Positions 17,933 through 28,375 of a stretch of DNA of 64,000 nucleotides are shown piece after piece (the first letter of the stretch is position 1; every line of letters begins with the position of its first letter). The stretch is from JAWPMT01 sp965242775 (lineage in GTDB: Bacteria; Bacteroidota; Bacteroidia; Cytophagales; Cyclobacteriaceae): assembly GCA_965242775.1 (NCBI GenBank), contig CBDETI010000018.1, positions 62,001 to 126,000 on the forward strand, given 5' to 3'. The notes beneath the pieces were generated by a model. The model did not search any database, was not told the DNA's origin, and worked only from the letters and a program-made list of their open reading frames with translations. The translations under genes were made by a program, and so were the position numbers.

Positions 17933-18796
17933 TTAATTTGAAAGCCAATTGAGACTGTATTGAACTACTTCTTCCCAACCTGGAGCGCCGCAGATGAAAT
18001 GATCCTTGCCTTCATAAAATTTTGCGTCTACCAGACTGTTTTCATCCGAGTACTTTTTGATGGTCTTTCTGATAAGTACATTCGGTACAATTACATCCTC
18101 CAATCCGCCCAGAAATAGCAATGGAACATGCGGTTTTTTAGTGTCGATTTTCGCAATCTTTTTCAGTGCAGCCCTTGGGGTTTGTCTACTCTCCGGAACA
18201 GCGAATTCCTCGAATAACTTGTCTGATTCTTCCCTGGTAAAGGTGTTGGCAATAGCGAAATGGAACCATTTCTTGTACTCTTTTTCTTCCGGATTAAAGA
18301 TAGACTTGCCTTTAAGAGGACCAGCGACCTTATTGTTGGCCTTGATGAAGCTGGGTTTCAGAGTACTGATGCCCTTGGGTGGCGCGCTGCTGATCAATAT
18401 AGCTGCGGCTGCTCTTCCGGATTCCACGAGTTTTTGGGCCGTCAATCCGCCAAACGAGTGACCTATCAGGATGGGTTTTTCTGGCAAACCATCTATAAAT
18501 GCTTCAAGGTTTGTGATCCAATCTTCGAATCGAACATCTTCCAGCCCTATCGGGGGATTGGTTCTTAGCTCGGCAGGGTTGCCAACATGTTTTGGATGTG
18601 CTGGGGCGTAACAGATATAACCCTCCTTCTCAAAAAGGGATTTCCAATTGTCCCAGGATTTGTCATTCATGAATAGGCCATGTATGAAAACGATAGTCTT
18701 GGAATCGATTTGCTTCGGCATTTTTTTGTGATTTGCAGGTTGTGAAATGGCAGTACTGCTGATGAAAAGCGCTGCGGATGCGAGTAGAATTTTCAT
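17933..18796 (-). CDS. Exported alpha/beta hydrolase
   Basis: About 287 residues from the ATG at 18796, chosen because MKILLASAALFISSTAISQ is a clean signal peptide; the frame is open 15 codons further. The fold is shown by TIVFIHGLFMNDKSW (oxyanion region), the nucleophile elbow LIGHSFGGLTAQ, the Asp-bearing LLFLGGLEDVIVP and the His-bearing KFYEGKDHFICG, giving a Ser-Asp-His triad. Substrate is not evident; the family includes esterases, lactonases and haloperoxidase-like enzymes. Confidence 0.88.
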   Translation of the reverse strand: MKILLASAALFISSTAISQPANHKKMPKQIDSKTIVFIHGLFMNDKSWDNWKSLFEKEGYICYAPAHPKHVGNPAELRTNPPIGLEDVRFEDWITNLEAFIDGLPEKPILIGHSFGGLTAQKLVESGRAAAAILISSAPPKGISTLKPSFIKANNKVAGPLKGKSIFNPEEKEYKKWFHFAIANTFTREESDKLFEEFAVPESRQTPRAALKKIAKIDTKKPHVPLLFLGGLEDVIVPNVLIRKTIKKYSDENSLVDAKFYEGKDHFICGAPGWEEVVQYSLNWLSN

Positions 18797-18866
18797 TCTG
18801 TTCTTTGTTGTCCGGACAAAATTGAAAAGGCCCCGGATCAAAAAATTTACCCTATGTTAAAAACGA

Positions 18867-19433
18867 TTAGTGGGTTAAGTTTTTCCTTATCCGACTCAAG
18901 CTTTGCTGAGTGATACCCAGGTAGGAGGCGATGTGCGCAAGTTTTGCTTTTTGGAATATGAGGGGGTGTTCTTCTAATAATTTCAGATAACGAAATTGGG
19001 CAGTTTCGGTGTGGATGCTCATAACACTCCTACTAAGGCGCATGGCGAATTCAGCGGACAGGTCAAAAAATGCTTTGTTCGCTTTATCGTCCTTTTCATA
19101 AAGCTCAAAGTACTGTTCTCGAGTAACGAGGATAAGTTCAGTGTCCTCCAGTGCCTCAAAATTGAGGATATTGGGCTCGTTCTTGAAAAAACTAAAGGGG
19201 GAGGTGATCATCATGTGCTCCGAAGAGAACCAGTGGGTAATTTCCTTACCCTCAAGATCTAGATAAAATAGTCGGACAAATCCCTTTGAAACATAGTAGA
19301 AGTAAAAGCATCGTTGGTCATGTTTGAGAAATATCTCTCCTTTCCTGGCGACCTGCGTCTTGAATTCGATGGAAAGCTTCTCGCCCCAGGTGAGTAGATC
19401 GTCTTTGGAAACAATTTGGGAGGATTGAAACAT
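18867..19433 (-). CDS. Crp/Fnr family transcriptional regulator
   Basis: 188 residues. The cyclic-nucleotide-binding-like barrel (IFLKHDQRCFYFYYVSKGFV, EGKEITHWFSSEHMMITSPF) is followed by a short C-terminal helix-turn-helix (KLAHIASYLGITQQSLSRIR). It lacks the N-terminal Cys set of FNR iron-sulfur sensors. Likely targets are the adjacent hydrolase and DoxX genes. The recognition helix sequence does not let me say whether it could bind the FNR-type site upstream of the cox genes at 35996. Confidence 0.88.
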   Translation of the reverse strand: MFQSSQIVSKDDLLTWGEKLSIEFKTQVARKGEIFLKHDQRCFYFYYVSKGFVRLFYLDLEGKEITHWFSSEHMMITSPFSFFKNEPNILNFEALEDTELILVTREQYFELYEKDDKANKAFFDLSAEFAMRLSRSVMSIHTETAQFRYLKLLEEHPLIFQKAKLAHIASYLGITQQSLSRIRKNLTH

Positions 19434-19489
19434 CTCGTGTTTGACTTAGATCCAATGTCCGATAGGAATGTACAAATTAAATGTTCATT

Positions 19490-20947
19490 TCATTCTTGGC
19501 GTTCCAATAATGCCACACACTCCACATGGCTGGTATGGGGAAACTGATCCACCAGGCTAAATTTCTTCAGCACATAACCGGCTTGTTGCAACAAGTCGAT
19601 ATCCCGGGCTTGTGTTGCCGGATTGCAAGACACATACACCATGCGTTGTGCGCCTAAGTCGATTATTTTCTTCATGGTCTTTGGCGCTACACCGGCTCTG
19701 GCCGGGTCGAGGATCAGGGTACGGATCTTGCCTTGGTATTGGGGATGTTCATACAAAAATTTGCCAACGTCAGCTGCGTGGAATTTTACTCCTTCTATTC
19801 CATTCCTCTGCGCATTCTCCCGGGCATTTTCAATAGCCGATTCCACAATGTCTACACCTACTATTTGCGCGTTCTCGCTCCGCGAAGCTAATATTTGTCC
19901 TATAGTGCCCGTACCACAGAACAGGTCCAGGACAATGTTGTTGTCAATGGTCTCTTTTCTTTCCAAGGCATATTCCAGGACCTTGGTGTATAACTTCTCC
20001 GCCGACCGGGGGTTGGTTTGGAAAAAGCTCTTCATACTGATCTCGAAACTGAGACCAAGCAATTCCTCGACGATTTTATCTTCGCCATATACCAGCCGAA
20101 TATCTCCGGTGGTAGCGATGGTCCGATCACCGGTTTCATCGTTGGTGGTATGTAATATCCCCGCTACACGGGCTCCAAACAGGGAAACAAGAAATTCCGA
20201 AAATTGCTGTAAATCAAATTTCGCCAATTCGGCGGAAGTGGTGACCACATTGAATAGTAGCTGGTCGGTTTTATATGACTTGCGCACAACAAGGTACCGG
20301 AAAAACCCCGCTCGCTTGGGACCGTGCCACGGAGAAAGGCCGGTTCCCTGACAGTAGTTTTTGATCAGCTTCAAATTGTTTTCTACCTGTTCATCGAACA
20401 AGCCCGAGTCTTTTTTCAGGTCATCACCACACCACCAGGTTCCTCTTTTTTTAAACCCCAGGGTGAATTCATCCACATCGGTTTTCTGCTCATGGTCATA
20501 CCCTATGGCAGAAAAGGCATATTCCATCTTGTTACGGTAGTGGAAAGTGCTGGGTGAGCTTATGAATTGGTCAAATACGGTTTCAATATTCTGCACTTTG
20601 CCAATTCGCTGCAGGAGGGCCAAAGTGCTTTCTTTTTTGTAACCGTGTTGCTTTTCAACAGGTAGTTTGATGTAAGGTGCGCCTGGAATTTCCTGATAAG
20701 GAACTTCAACCTCATCTTCCGAAGGTGTCAGCACCTCCAGGAGCTTACTCTCCGCATAGGTTTTGCTGACTTTACTGATCTGCGCTTTAACATATTGGCC
20801 GGGCAGAGTATTGGGTACAAATACGACGAACTCCCCATGTTCATTGCTGATCCTGCCGATCCCCTTGCCGCCAAAGGCATAGTCCTGGATGCGGATTTCC
20901 AGTACCTCGTTGCGTTTGACAAATTTGTTCTGAATTCTTCTTCCCAT
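19490..20947 (-). CDS. rlmD: 23S rRNA (uracil-C5)-methyltransferase RlmD
   Basis: 485 residues. Residues 1-80 are a TRAM RNA-binding domain (LEIRIQDYAFGGKGIGRI, FVPNTLPGQYVKAQISKVSK). The C-terminal half is the class I SAM methyltransferase: IVLDLFCGTGTIGQILASR, IVGVDIVESAIENARENAQR, LILDPARAGV and the catalytic-Cys motif VYVSCNPATQARD. It methylates C5 of a uracil in 23S rRNA (U1939 in E. coli numbering). The N-terminal CxxxxxCxxC iron-sulfur cysteines of E. coli RlmD are absent, as in RlmCD-type members. It is divergent from the surface-protein gene at 21098. Confidence 0.9.
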   Translation of the reverse strand: MGRRIQNKFVKRNEVLEIRIQDYAFGGKGIGRISNEHGEFVVFVPNTLPGQYVKAQISKVSKTYAESKLLEVLTPSEDEVEVPYQEIPGAPYIKLPVEKQHGYKKESTLALLQRIGKVQNIETVFDQFISSPSTFHYRNKMEYAFSAIGYDHEQKTDVDEFTLGFKKRGTWWCGDDLKKDSGLFDEQVENNLKLIKNYCQGTGLSPWHGPKRAGFFRYLVVRKSYKTDQLLFNVVTTSAELAKFDLQQFSEFLVSLFGARVAGILHTTNDETGDRTIATTGDIRLVYGEDKIVEELLGLSFEISMKSFFQTNPRSAEKLYTKVLEYALERKETIDNNIVLDLFCGTGTIGQILASRSENAQIVGVDIVESAIENARENAQRNGIEGVKFHAADVGKFLYEHPQYQGKIRTLILDPARAGVAPKTMKKIIDLGAQRMVYVSCNPATQARDIDLLQQAGYVLKKFSLVDQFPHTSHVECVALLERQE

Positions 20948-21097
20948 GGGTGTTTGTGGCTGCAGCTGACAATGTTAGTACGAAGTTGAAAAACGATAAA
21001 GCTTTTGGCCGTAATAGACCTACGGCACGACGAAATAGAAATAAGTGCGAGTAAATGATCAGGGTTAAGTTTAAGTAGATTGTACTTAGTTTGTGTT

Positions 21098-23655
21098 ATG
21101 AGGAAAGCCCTAACCTTAATTCTTCTGGCGATCTCCACGGTCACTTCGGCCAATCACATTGTAGGGGGAGAAATTGAGTTCCAGTATCTCTCTCCGGGCC
21201 GCTATCTTATCAGGGTTATCCAGTATTTTGACGAAACGCAGGAGGCAAATAATCAATTCGACCCAAGTGCGACTGTTTCTATTTTTTCCAATCGAGATAA
21301 CCGGCTGGTATCCAATCATATACTGCTGCTGGATGAAACAGCCAATGTGCCTTACACCAATCCTGAGTGTGCCATCGGTGAGTTGGTGACCTCCCGGCTG
21401 GTATGGTCGGCGGAGGTGCAACTAGACCCCTTGGATTATGCGGAGAGCGAAGGCTATTACGTAGTTTGGGAACGGTGCTGCCGTAATCGGGATGTTGTGA
21501 ATATTGTTAATCCATTGGGCACAGGTATGAAATATGTGGTAGAAATACCACCGCTCTGGCGGAATGGACGGCCGTTTATTAACTCATCTCCCATCTTGTT
21601 TCGCCCCTTAAGTGACTATGCGTGCGTCAACCAGCTGTACTACATCGAATTTACTGGTATTGATCCTGACGGTGACCGCCTCGTGTATTCCCTGGCAAGA
21701 CCTCTGAATAGTTCAGCAGTAGCTGCAGTACCGATCCCCCAACCCAAACCGCACCCGGAAGTAGTGTTTCGACCTCCCTTTGATGTAGACAACATGATCC
21801 CGGGCAACCCTGCCCTGAGAATCAGCGATAGAGGATTGCTTACAGTAACTCCGGAGTTCCCGGGATTGTATGTGTTTTCTGTGCTCGTGGAGGAATATCG
21901 CAACGGCGTGAAGATCGGCCAGGTACAAAGGGATTTTCAGATGCTGGTGATCGCTGGTTGTGATCCACCCGATCCTCCCCAAGTGGGGGCGACAATTCCC
22001 GGAGACCCCACGTTCCAAACGAATAGGGACACCCTCTTTTACGAGGTAGGTGACGAGGAGAAATGTTTTGATTTTACTGTCACCAACGTAACACCAGGGG
22101 AGACGATTTCTTTGCGCGCAGAAGGCGTGAATTTCCTGGGAGAGTTGGAAGGGGTCTTCAGCATCAATCAGCAATTTGTAGGAGCGGGTCAGGATACACT
22201 GGAGGTGCAGGTCTGTGTTAGCGATTGCCCTCCGTTGCGTGGTGAGCCTTTTATTGTAGATTTTATTGCCGGAGACGATGCATGTCCATTGCCGCAGTTG
22301 GATACTTTGCGATTGACCATCGATGTAGAGCCTCCCCCGAATGAATTCCCGGTCATCACCCCGGCAGATCAAACCATCAACCTGCCCGAAGACGACTTCT
22401 TGTCTATTGACGTGACCGGCACAGATGCAGACGGTGAGATGATGACCATGGAATTGTTTGTGCCAGGGCTGCTCAACCCACAGGATGCGGGGTTGTCCCT
22501 GGAGGTAACCGAATCTACCGAAGGAGAGATCGCCGGAACGCTGGAGTGGGATACCAATTGCCTTTTGTATGATTTTAGTGTTCAGCAACAGTTTGACGTG
22601 GCCGTCATTGTGGACGATGCGGACGAATGTGCCGTGGCCAATCCTGACACATTATGGCTGGATATGCGCGTGATCTTGCCGCCTAACACCGACCCCTTAT
22701 TGAACATTGGTCGGCCATATACAGGGCAGAATGAAATAACCATCCGACCGGACGGCATACTCGATTTTGAGGTGTCGGCCGTGGACAATGATGGCGATAC
22801 GGTCAATGTGCGGCTTGGCAAGCTCAAGTTTGATCCGACAGAATTCGATATTCAATTCAACGAGGCGCAAGCCCGAGGAGAAGTCTCCTCTCAGTTCTTT
22901 TGGAACCTGGATTGTGCCTTTAACGACACTGAAAAAAGTCAGTTTGAGCTGGTTTTTGTTGCCGATGATCAGGACAAATGCAAGACCCAGAACTTCGATT
23001 CGCTCTCGCTCATTGTCAACATCGACTTTTCCAATGAAGCACCTGTGATAGATCGTCCGGGTCCCTTTGACTTGATCGTCAATGATGCCTTTGAGCTGGA
23101 AATGTTTGGCCGGGATGCCAATATCAACGACAACATTACTATTGACTTCTTTGATGGCTTTCGCCGACCCAATTCACCATCTCTGGCCTTTGCTGAGGCC
23201 ACCGGAACGGGAAGTGTTTCTTCTACCCTGACCTGGACACCAGAATGCAGTCTGCTCGAGGGGGATGATGAGCGCATATTTGACCTGGCTTTTGTGCTTT
23301 TTGACGATGCATGTCCTGACAATACCTTTGACTCTACGATGGTGAGCTTCAAATCATCAACCCGCAAGGAGCTGATGAGTTCGTGCCGCCCAATGCCTTT
23401 TCACCCAATGGCGATGGTCACAATGATATTTTCAAATTGACAGGTCTGGACAGGTTCGAAGCGAATATCCCACCTGATAATTGCGATGACCAGTTCAGGT
23501 ATATCTCCATCCATGATCGGTCGGGCAAAACCGTTTTCGAGTCCACCAACAGAGAGTTCGAGTGGAAGGGCGAGAATGTATCAAGCGGAACTTACTATTA
23601 CATCGTCCACTTTGTTCATAAACAGTTCAAAGGCTACATCCATTTGCTGCGTTAA
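21098..23655 (+). CDS. Gliding-motility-associated C-terminal domain surface protein (T9SS cargo), one frameshift
   Basis: The ATG at 21098 gives a signal peptide (MRKALTLILLAISTVTSA) and mature start NHIVGGEIEFQYL. Residues about 20-310 form a conserved Cytophagales domain, then three tandem beta-sandwich repeats each begin with an NEFPVI/NEAPVI-type strand, carry D-x-DGD-like calcium motifs and end in a W-x-x-(D/E)-C strand. The main frame stops at 23440, but from about 23340 the next frame continues it with PPNAFSPNGDGHNDIFKLTG and ends at 23655 with GTYYYIVHFVHKQFKGYIHL, the type B (CHU_C) sorting signal. So a single-base error or mutation separates the protein from its sorting domain. 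It would be secreted by the type IX system and held on the cell surface. Confidence 0.85.
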
Positions 23656-23667
23656 CTTCGCGGTTTC

Positions 23668-24667
23668 ATGAGTCTACTACGAGTTGAAGGATTGTCAAAA
23701 TCCTATGACGATAAGCAAATATTAGTTGATATCAGTTTTGATCTTGCTTCGACGGAGTTTCTAAGTATCGTCGGAGGAAAGCGGGACTGGAAAATCCACA
23801 CTCCTCAGAATTCTGGCGGGTTTGTTGGAAAAAGATCGAGGACGGCTCGAGTTGGAAAATGAGGCCATAGCCGGTCCATCCGATAAGCTCGTTGCAGGAA
23901 ATGAGCACATTTCGCTGGTACATCAAAACCTGGAACTTCATCCATACCTGACCCTGGAGGAGTCTATCAGGGCCGCACTGGCCGCTTACACCGAAGAATA
24001 TCAGGCGGAAAGGATTCAGGAATTGCTGGAAATGGCTGGGCTGGAGGAGAGTAAAACCGCTTACCCAAGGCAACTTTCCGGTGGTCAACAGCAAAAGGCC
24101 GCTATCCTCATTGCATTGGCAGACCCTCCCAAACTGCTTCTTCTTGATGAGCCCTTCAGTCATCTTGATCCTTTCTCCAAACAAGAGTTTCTTCAACGTA
24201 TAAAACTTGAAGCTTCCGAGATAGGAACGACAATAATTTTTGTTACCCACGATACCCGCGACGCCATGTTGTTTGGAGACAGACTCATGATGATTCACCA
24301 AGGACGCATATTACAGGATGGCAGTGCCCATGATATTTATGCGCGCCCCATTAGCCCCTTGGTGGCTGAGTTTTTTGGCCCTGTCGCCTACTTCTCAAAG
24401 GCAGAGATCGCAAAGTATTGGGGAGGTAATTTGTCGAACACCGGGTCGCAGATTGGTGTCCGGCCTGAGGCCATTTACACTGCTACGTCCGGCCCTGGAG
24501 CCAAAGTAACCCAATGCCTGTACCTGGGCAGCCACTTCATGGTCAGGGCCACCCTGGATCACAAAGGTTTTTATTTCAATTCTAAAACTGCCATTGATCC
24601 TGGATCTGTTATCCCTGTCCGACTGGACTTTGACCAGCTATTGGTGTTTCCTCAACCTGCGCCTTGA
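23668..24667 (+). CDS. ABC importer ATPase with C-terminal TOBE-like region, frameshift inside the P-loop
   Basis: Two frames (23668 onward, and 23822-24667) make one protein of about 333 residues. The first begins MSLLRVEGLSKSYDDKQILV; the second gives the Q-loop SLVHQNLELHPYLTLEESI, signature QLSGGQQQKAAILIALA, Walker B LLLLDEPFSHLD and H-loop FVTHDTRDA. The P-loop is split: the bases at 23773-23790 read as GESGTGKST only if one G in the GGAGGAAAGC stretch is removed. The C-terminal 100 residues (IGVRPEAIYTATSGPGAKVT) look like a TOBE domain as in iron, sulfate, polyamine or maltose importers. No permease is adjacent, so the substrate is open. Its end overlaps the convergent VOC gene by 16 bases. 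Confidence 0.8.
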
Positions 24668-25023
24668 TGCAGTGCCACGCGGTTACCTTCCGAATCCTCG
24701 AAGTGGCCGCAAAATCCATTTTCTCCAATAGGAAACTTCTTATTGATGATCTTGCCGCCATGTTGTTCTACCCGGGCCAGCACATCATCAATTTCTGGCA
24801 CTGAGAAGTATACCATCGTGCCTTCATAAGAAGGCGTATAGTCTTTCGCTTTCATAAGCGTACCGGTCGCTCCGGAAGCACCTTGTTCGAAAGGGAACCA
24901 GCCCATGGTGAAACTATCCATTTCATTCAAGGCTATGTCGATTTCAAATACAGCTTCGTAAAATGTCTTGGCCCTTGCCATGTCAGTGACCGGGATCTCA
25001 AACCAATTGATTGGATTAGGCAT
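24652..25023 (-). CDS. VOC family protein
   Basis: 123 residues of the glyoxalase-like type common in Bacteroidota: PINWFEIPVTDMARAKTFYE, MGWFPFEQGASGATGTLM, VYFSVPEIDDVLARVEQHGG and the C-terminal GHFEDSEGNRVALHQ. His and Glu metal-ligand candidates are in the usual places (the final ligand in the VALHQ strand). Substrate unknown. Convergent with the ABC ATPase. Confidence 0.85.
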   Translation of the reverse strand: MPNPINWFEIPVTDMARAKTFYEAVFEIDIALNEMDSFTMGWFPFEQGASGATGTLMKAKDYTPSYEGTMVYFSVPEIDDVLARVEQHGGKIINKKFPIGENGFCGHFEDSEGNRVALHQGAG

Positions 25024-25105
25024 TTTTTTAGGGTCAATTTAACCGAAAATGATAGGCGGGAGGTGTGTCCGGTCCTTTTTTCGCGAACTGGTCAGAAACA
25101 GACCA

Positions 25106-25330
25106 TTAAATGGTTGTTTTTTTCACGGGTTGAGGTCGCTGAAGCTGTTGGATTTCCTTTTCCATATATTCAATTTCCTCTTTTTTCAGCAAAGCCGACA
25201 ACTTATTTGTCTTCATATCCCGGTCAATGAGAAAGTAAAGGATAATGTGGCCAGCAACCGGAAGTATTGCTCCCAGGGCAAACCACACCCAGAACGACCG
25301 ACCGTAACTCCAGGCGGCATACCCTAACAC
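25106..25330 (-). CDS. Small two-helix membrane protein, start unclear
   Basis: From a GTG at 25330 the frame gives 74 residues, with WVWFALGAILPVAGHIILYF as a membrane helix and a charged tail (DRDMKTNKLSALLKKEEIEY). The frame stays open upstream to an ATT at 25384 and there encodes a second helix (FLLLIICFYLSIPAVLGYAA), with a stop just before. So the real protein probably starts near 25384, either on an ATT codon or on an ATG lost to a sequence error. I do not recognise the family; it resembles PLD-nuclease-N-terminal-like two-helix proteins only in layout. Confidence 0.45.
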   Translation of the reverse strand: MLGYAAWSYGRSFWVWFALGAILPVAGHIILYFLIDRDMKTNKLSALLKKEEIEYMEKEIQQLQRPQPVKKTTI

Positions 25331-25414
25331 CGCAGGGATCGAGAGATAAAAGCAGATGATCAGCAGTAAGAAATCGAAATCAATGGCCCTGTATTATCTA
25401 TTATATACTACTCT

Positions 25415-26861
25415 TTACCACCCAAATAAGTTCAGAGAAAAATGGAAGCTAGAACAGTCTGATGCCAAGAAAGTCCCCAACACGATCATAACAAAGATCA
25501 ATCCAAGAATAGCCGGAATTAAAACAGGCAAGGCTATACGCATGTATCGATAAAATAAGGATTGTTGGAGCGCTGGAAACCCTTCCTCAAGCTCTTTTTC
25601 GAGATTATGTTTCTTCCAAATATGCATGGCAAAAACTACTATTAAGCACCCGCCAAGTGGTAAGAAGGTGTCATTGGCAATGTTGATGACGAAATTCAAC
25701 GCATCCGTGGGTTTGTCTGACCCTATGTAGGTGATAAAATACGTGAACGTATCCGAATAGCCATTACCCAATAGTGATGGCAGACCAACGAGAAAAACGA
25801 CCGATGCAGCTACCCATGCAGCTCTTTTTCGAGGAATGTGCTTTTCATCTACGAGATAGGCGACAAATACCTCCAACAGTGAGATCGTAGAAGTGAGCGC
25901 AGCAAACAGAGTTAATAGAAAGAAGACTGCTCCCCCAGAAAGCACCTGCAGCACCGCCAATTGCTCCAAATACCTGCGGCAAAGTGACAAATATCAACTC
26001 TGGTCCTCTACCGACAGTAGACATGGTTCCTTCTGTGAGAAAACCAATCAATGGAAAGATCATTAATCCAGCGAGAAACGCGATCCCAACATCTGCCGAG
26101 GGTGATCAATGAGGCCGCCGATACGATATTTTCTTTTCTTCCCACATAACTTCCGTAAGTGATGAGTGCTCCCATGCCAAGGGAAAGAGAGAAGAATGCC
26201 TGTCCCATGGCATTGAAAACTACCGTACCACTTACTTTGGAGAAATCCGGTACCAGGTAAAACCGAAGACCTTCCATGGCATAGGGTAGCGTCAGCGAGT
26301 AAATGATCACTCCCAATATCATAATGATCAGGGGCGGGCATAAGAATTTTCGCGAGGCGCTCGATGCCATTGCCGACGCCCCTGCCTACAACCACGGCTG
26401 TCATTGCCATAAAAACCAGTCCCATAACCACCCACTTTGAAGACTTTGGCCGTGTAGTTGGAAAACTCGTCAGCGATGGCAAAATTGCCCGCCCCGATCT
26501 CGAAGATGTAACCAAAGGCCCATCCGGCTATGGACATTGTAAAAGGAGAGTATCAAAATTCCGGAGATTACCCCCAGTTTGCCTATGACATTCCAAGGCT
26601 TAGCACCTAATACTTCGAAAGCACCAACTGCGTTTTTTTGTGTCTTTCTACCGATGGCAATCTCCGTGATCATCACGGGGAGGGCAAAGTGTGAAACAAT
26701 AAGAACAGGTAGATCAATACGAAAATGGCCCCGCCACCCTGGCCTACTTCATAGGGGAACCCCCAAATATTTCCTAGCCCCACAGCAGATCCGGCGGCTG
26801 CAGCAATAAAACCAAGACGGTTTGAAAAATTTCCTCGCATTATTTTTTCAGTTTCCTGCAA
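25415..26861 (-). pseudogene. Sodium-dependent neurotransmitter-type symporter (NSS/SNF), broken by at least six frameshifts
   Basis: Successive frames along one strand reassemble a single NSS transporter of about 480 residues. The start region reads RGNFSNRLGFIAAAAGSAVG and LGNIWGFPYEVGQGGGA, the sodium- and substrate-binding helix 1 signature of the family. Later pieces give MITEIAIGRKTQKNAVGAFE, GWAFGYIFEIGAGNF, GRGVGNGIERLAK, FFSLSLGMGALITYGSYVGR, FLTEGTMSTVGRGPELIFVT, and LLTLFAALTSTISLLEVFVA. The members import amino acids or amines with Na+. The start is either 26861 or the Met at 26840. Shifts lie near 26690, 26540, 26440, 26350, 26110 and 25940. Because every conserved block survives, sequencing error is more likely than old decay. 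Confidence 0.8.
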
Positions 26862-26950
26862 GGATTGCTACAGGAGCACCGTCTTGTGGTCAAATGTCAG
26901 AAGAAATTACCCGAATGTCAGAAAGAACCTTTCCGACAAAAGGCCTCTAT

Positions 26951-28201
26951 TTATTCTGCTATTTGAAGATTCTCCGCAGGAATGGCCAGGCTGATCTTCC
27001 TTTCCCGTTTTCTGGACAAATCGTAGATCTGGCTTTTGAAGGGAGCTTCATGAACCTCCTTGCGCCAGTTGTTTTTTCCATATATCCCATCGAGCAAGGT
27101 AGTCGTCAGTCTTTTGATCTCGTTGTGGTCGTTGATCTCATAGTCCCGGTCAGGTCGCGGGTTGTGCTTGGGTTTTATTTCAAGCCACTTTTCATTATTC
27201 ATTCGGTACGTGACGAATGTTTTTAGAAGACTGAACTGCGCTGGGGATATTCGAATTTCGATGGTTTGAGATTTCAAGCCCCTCGATGGCGACCATGTGT
27301 TCGCTACGTCCATTCTCCACCTTTTGATGGCGCAAGAGCATATGGAGCTTACTAACCGGTGGGAGCTGATATTCCATAAGCTCCTTTACCCAGCTTAGCG
27401 CCAAAGCAAAGAATAGCATGATCAGTGTGTGGTCTTGAAAATGGCAGATAATAACAACATGTCAACCGATGAGTCCGAGACCTTCAACAACTGAGCTGCG
27501 AATGTTGTGATTATGCAGATCAAAGACAACCAGGACAATATGTGAAGTCCACGTCGAGCAAAAGACTCCCAAAGCACATATCCGAGAAAGGCGAGCGTGA
27601 AGATGGCATAATACACATCCAACTCACTAATCAAACCCATCGCTCGACCTGAGAGCATTTTTGTAAGCGTTGGAAGAAAGGGCGAACCCAAATGGTATGC
27701 CGATGATAATGGGCCAATATCGGGATTTTATAATCGCGCTAAAACGTTGCGGTAGGTACCTGAACCACGGTAGACCCAACAAAATAAAAAGGCTGTTTAA
27801 GAGGGAAAATAAACTTCGAAACCCTTCTAGCGTGGTTTGGATTTTCTGGTAAAATGTCTTTGGCATACAATACTTCCACCGCTCCGGAGAAGCTCCAGCT
27901 AAGTATGGATAATGCCAGCCAGATTTGACCAGTGTCTCCCTGTTTTTTTCCAAGATGCTGATAAATACCACAAAGTGCGATGAAGGCAAAGAGACATACG
28001 CCCAACTGCCACCATCCATAGAATAGAAGTATGCCTTTATCGTTGACCATTTTTATTGAATCATCAAAAATAGTCAAGGCGAAAAGACCAGGTCTATGGT
28101 TGCAATACGAAGAAGTAAGTAATGAACAGGAAGTACCCAATGGTAATTAGACTGAATACCAAATTGCGCTTCTTTCTCCCGCTCACGTGCAAAAGATTCA
28201 T
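26951..28201 (-). pseudogene. Unknown multi-pass membrane protein with C-terminal soluble domain, frameshifted
   Basis: Reassembled from several frames, the gene starts at an ATG at 28201 (MNLLHVSGRKKRNLVFSLIT) and would encode about 415 residues. Seven or eight membrane helices can be read, among them LLFYGWWQLGVCLFAFIALC, IWLALSILSWSFSGAVEVLY, SLFSLLNSLFILLGLPW, DVYYAIFTLAFLGYVLWESF, GLHILSWLSLICIITTFAAQ and LIMLFFALALSWVKELM. The C-terminal 150 residues are soluble (ISPAQFSLLKTFVTYRMNNE, RLTTTLLDGIYGKNNWRKEV, RKRERKISLAIPAENLQIAE) and could be a winged helix or other DNA/ligand-binding domain. I do not recognise the family. Layout is like membrane-bound one-component sensors. At least four frameshifts are needed. 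Confidence 0.5.
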
Positions 28202-28257
28202 AGTGGTGGTTTTTAGGCGAATAAAAACTTTAATATGTCTATGCGGTTGGGAAATTC

Positions 28258-28274
28258 GATGACCAGCGGTCATC
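28258..28274. promoter_or_regulatory. 17-base palindrome between moeA end and the membrane protein start
   Basis: GATGACC at 28258-28264 and its exact complement GGTCATC at 28268-28274 are separated by AGC. It lies 57 bases ahead of the membrane protein gene and about 100 bases past the moeA stop. No T-run follows on the minus strand, so an operator is as likely as a terminator. Confidence 0.35.
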
Positions 28275-28375
28275 TATAGACGATCGGCGCTGGGTTGGGG
28301 TGGACCGATAGCTTCGTCTACTTGCAAAACAAATAGAAAAATTCCTTTTACGCTGCATCCGTCACGTTATTTTTT

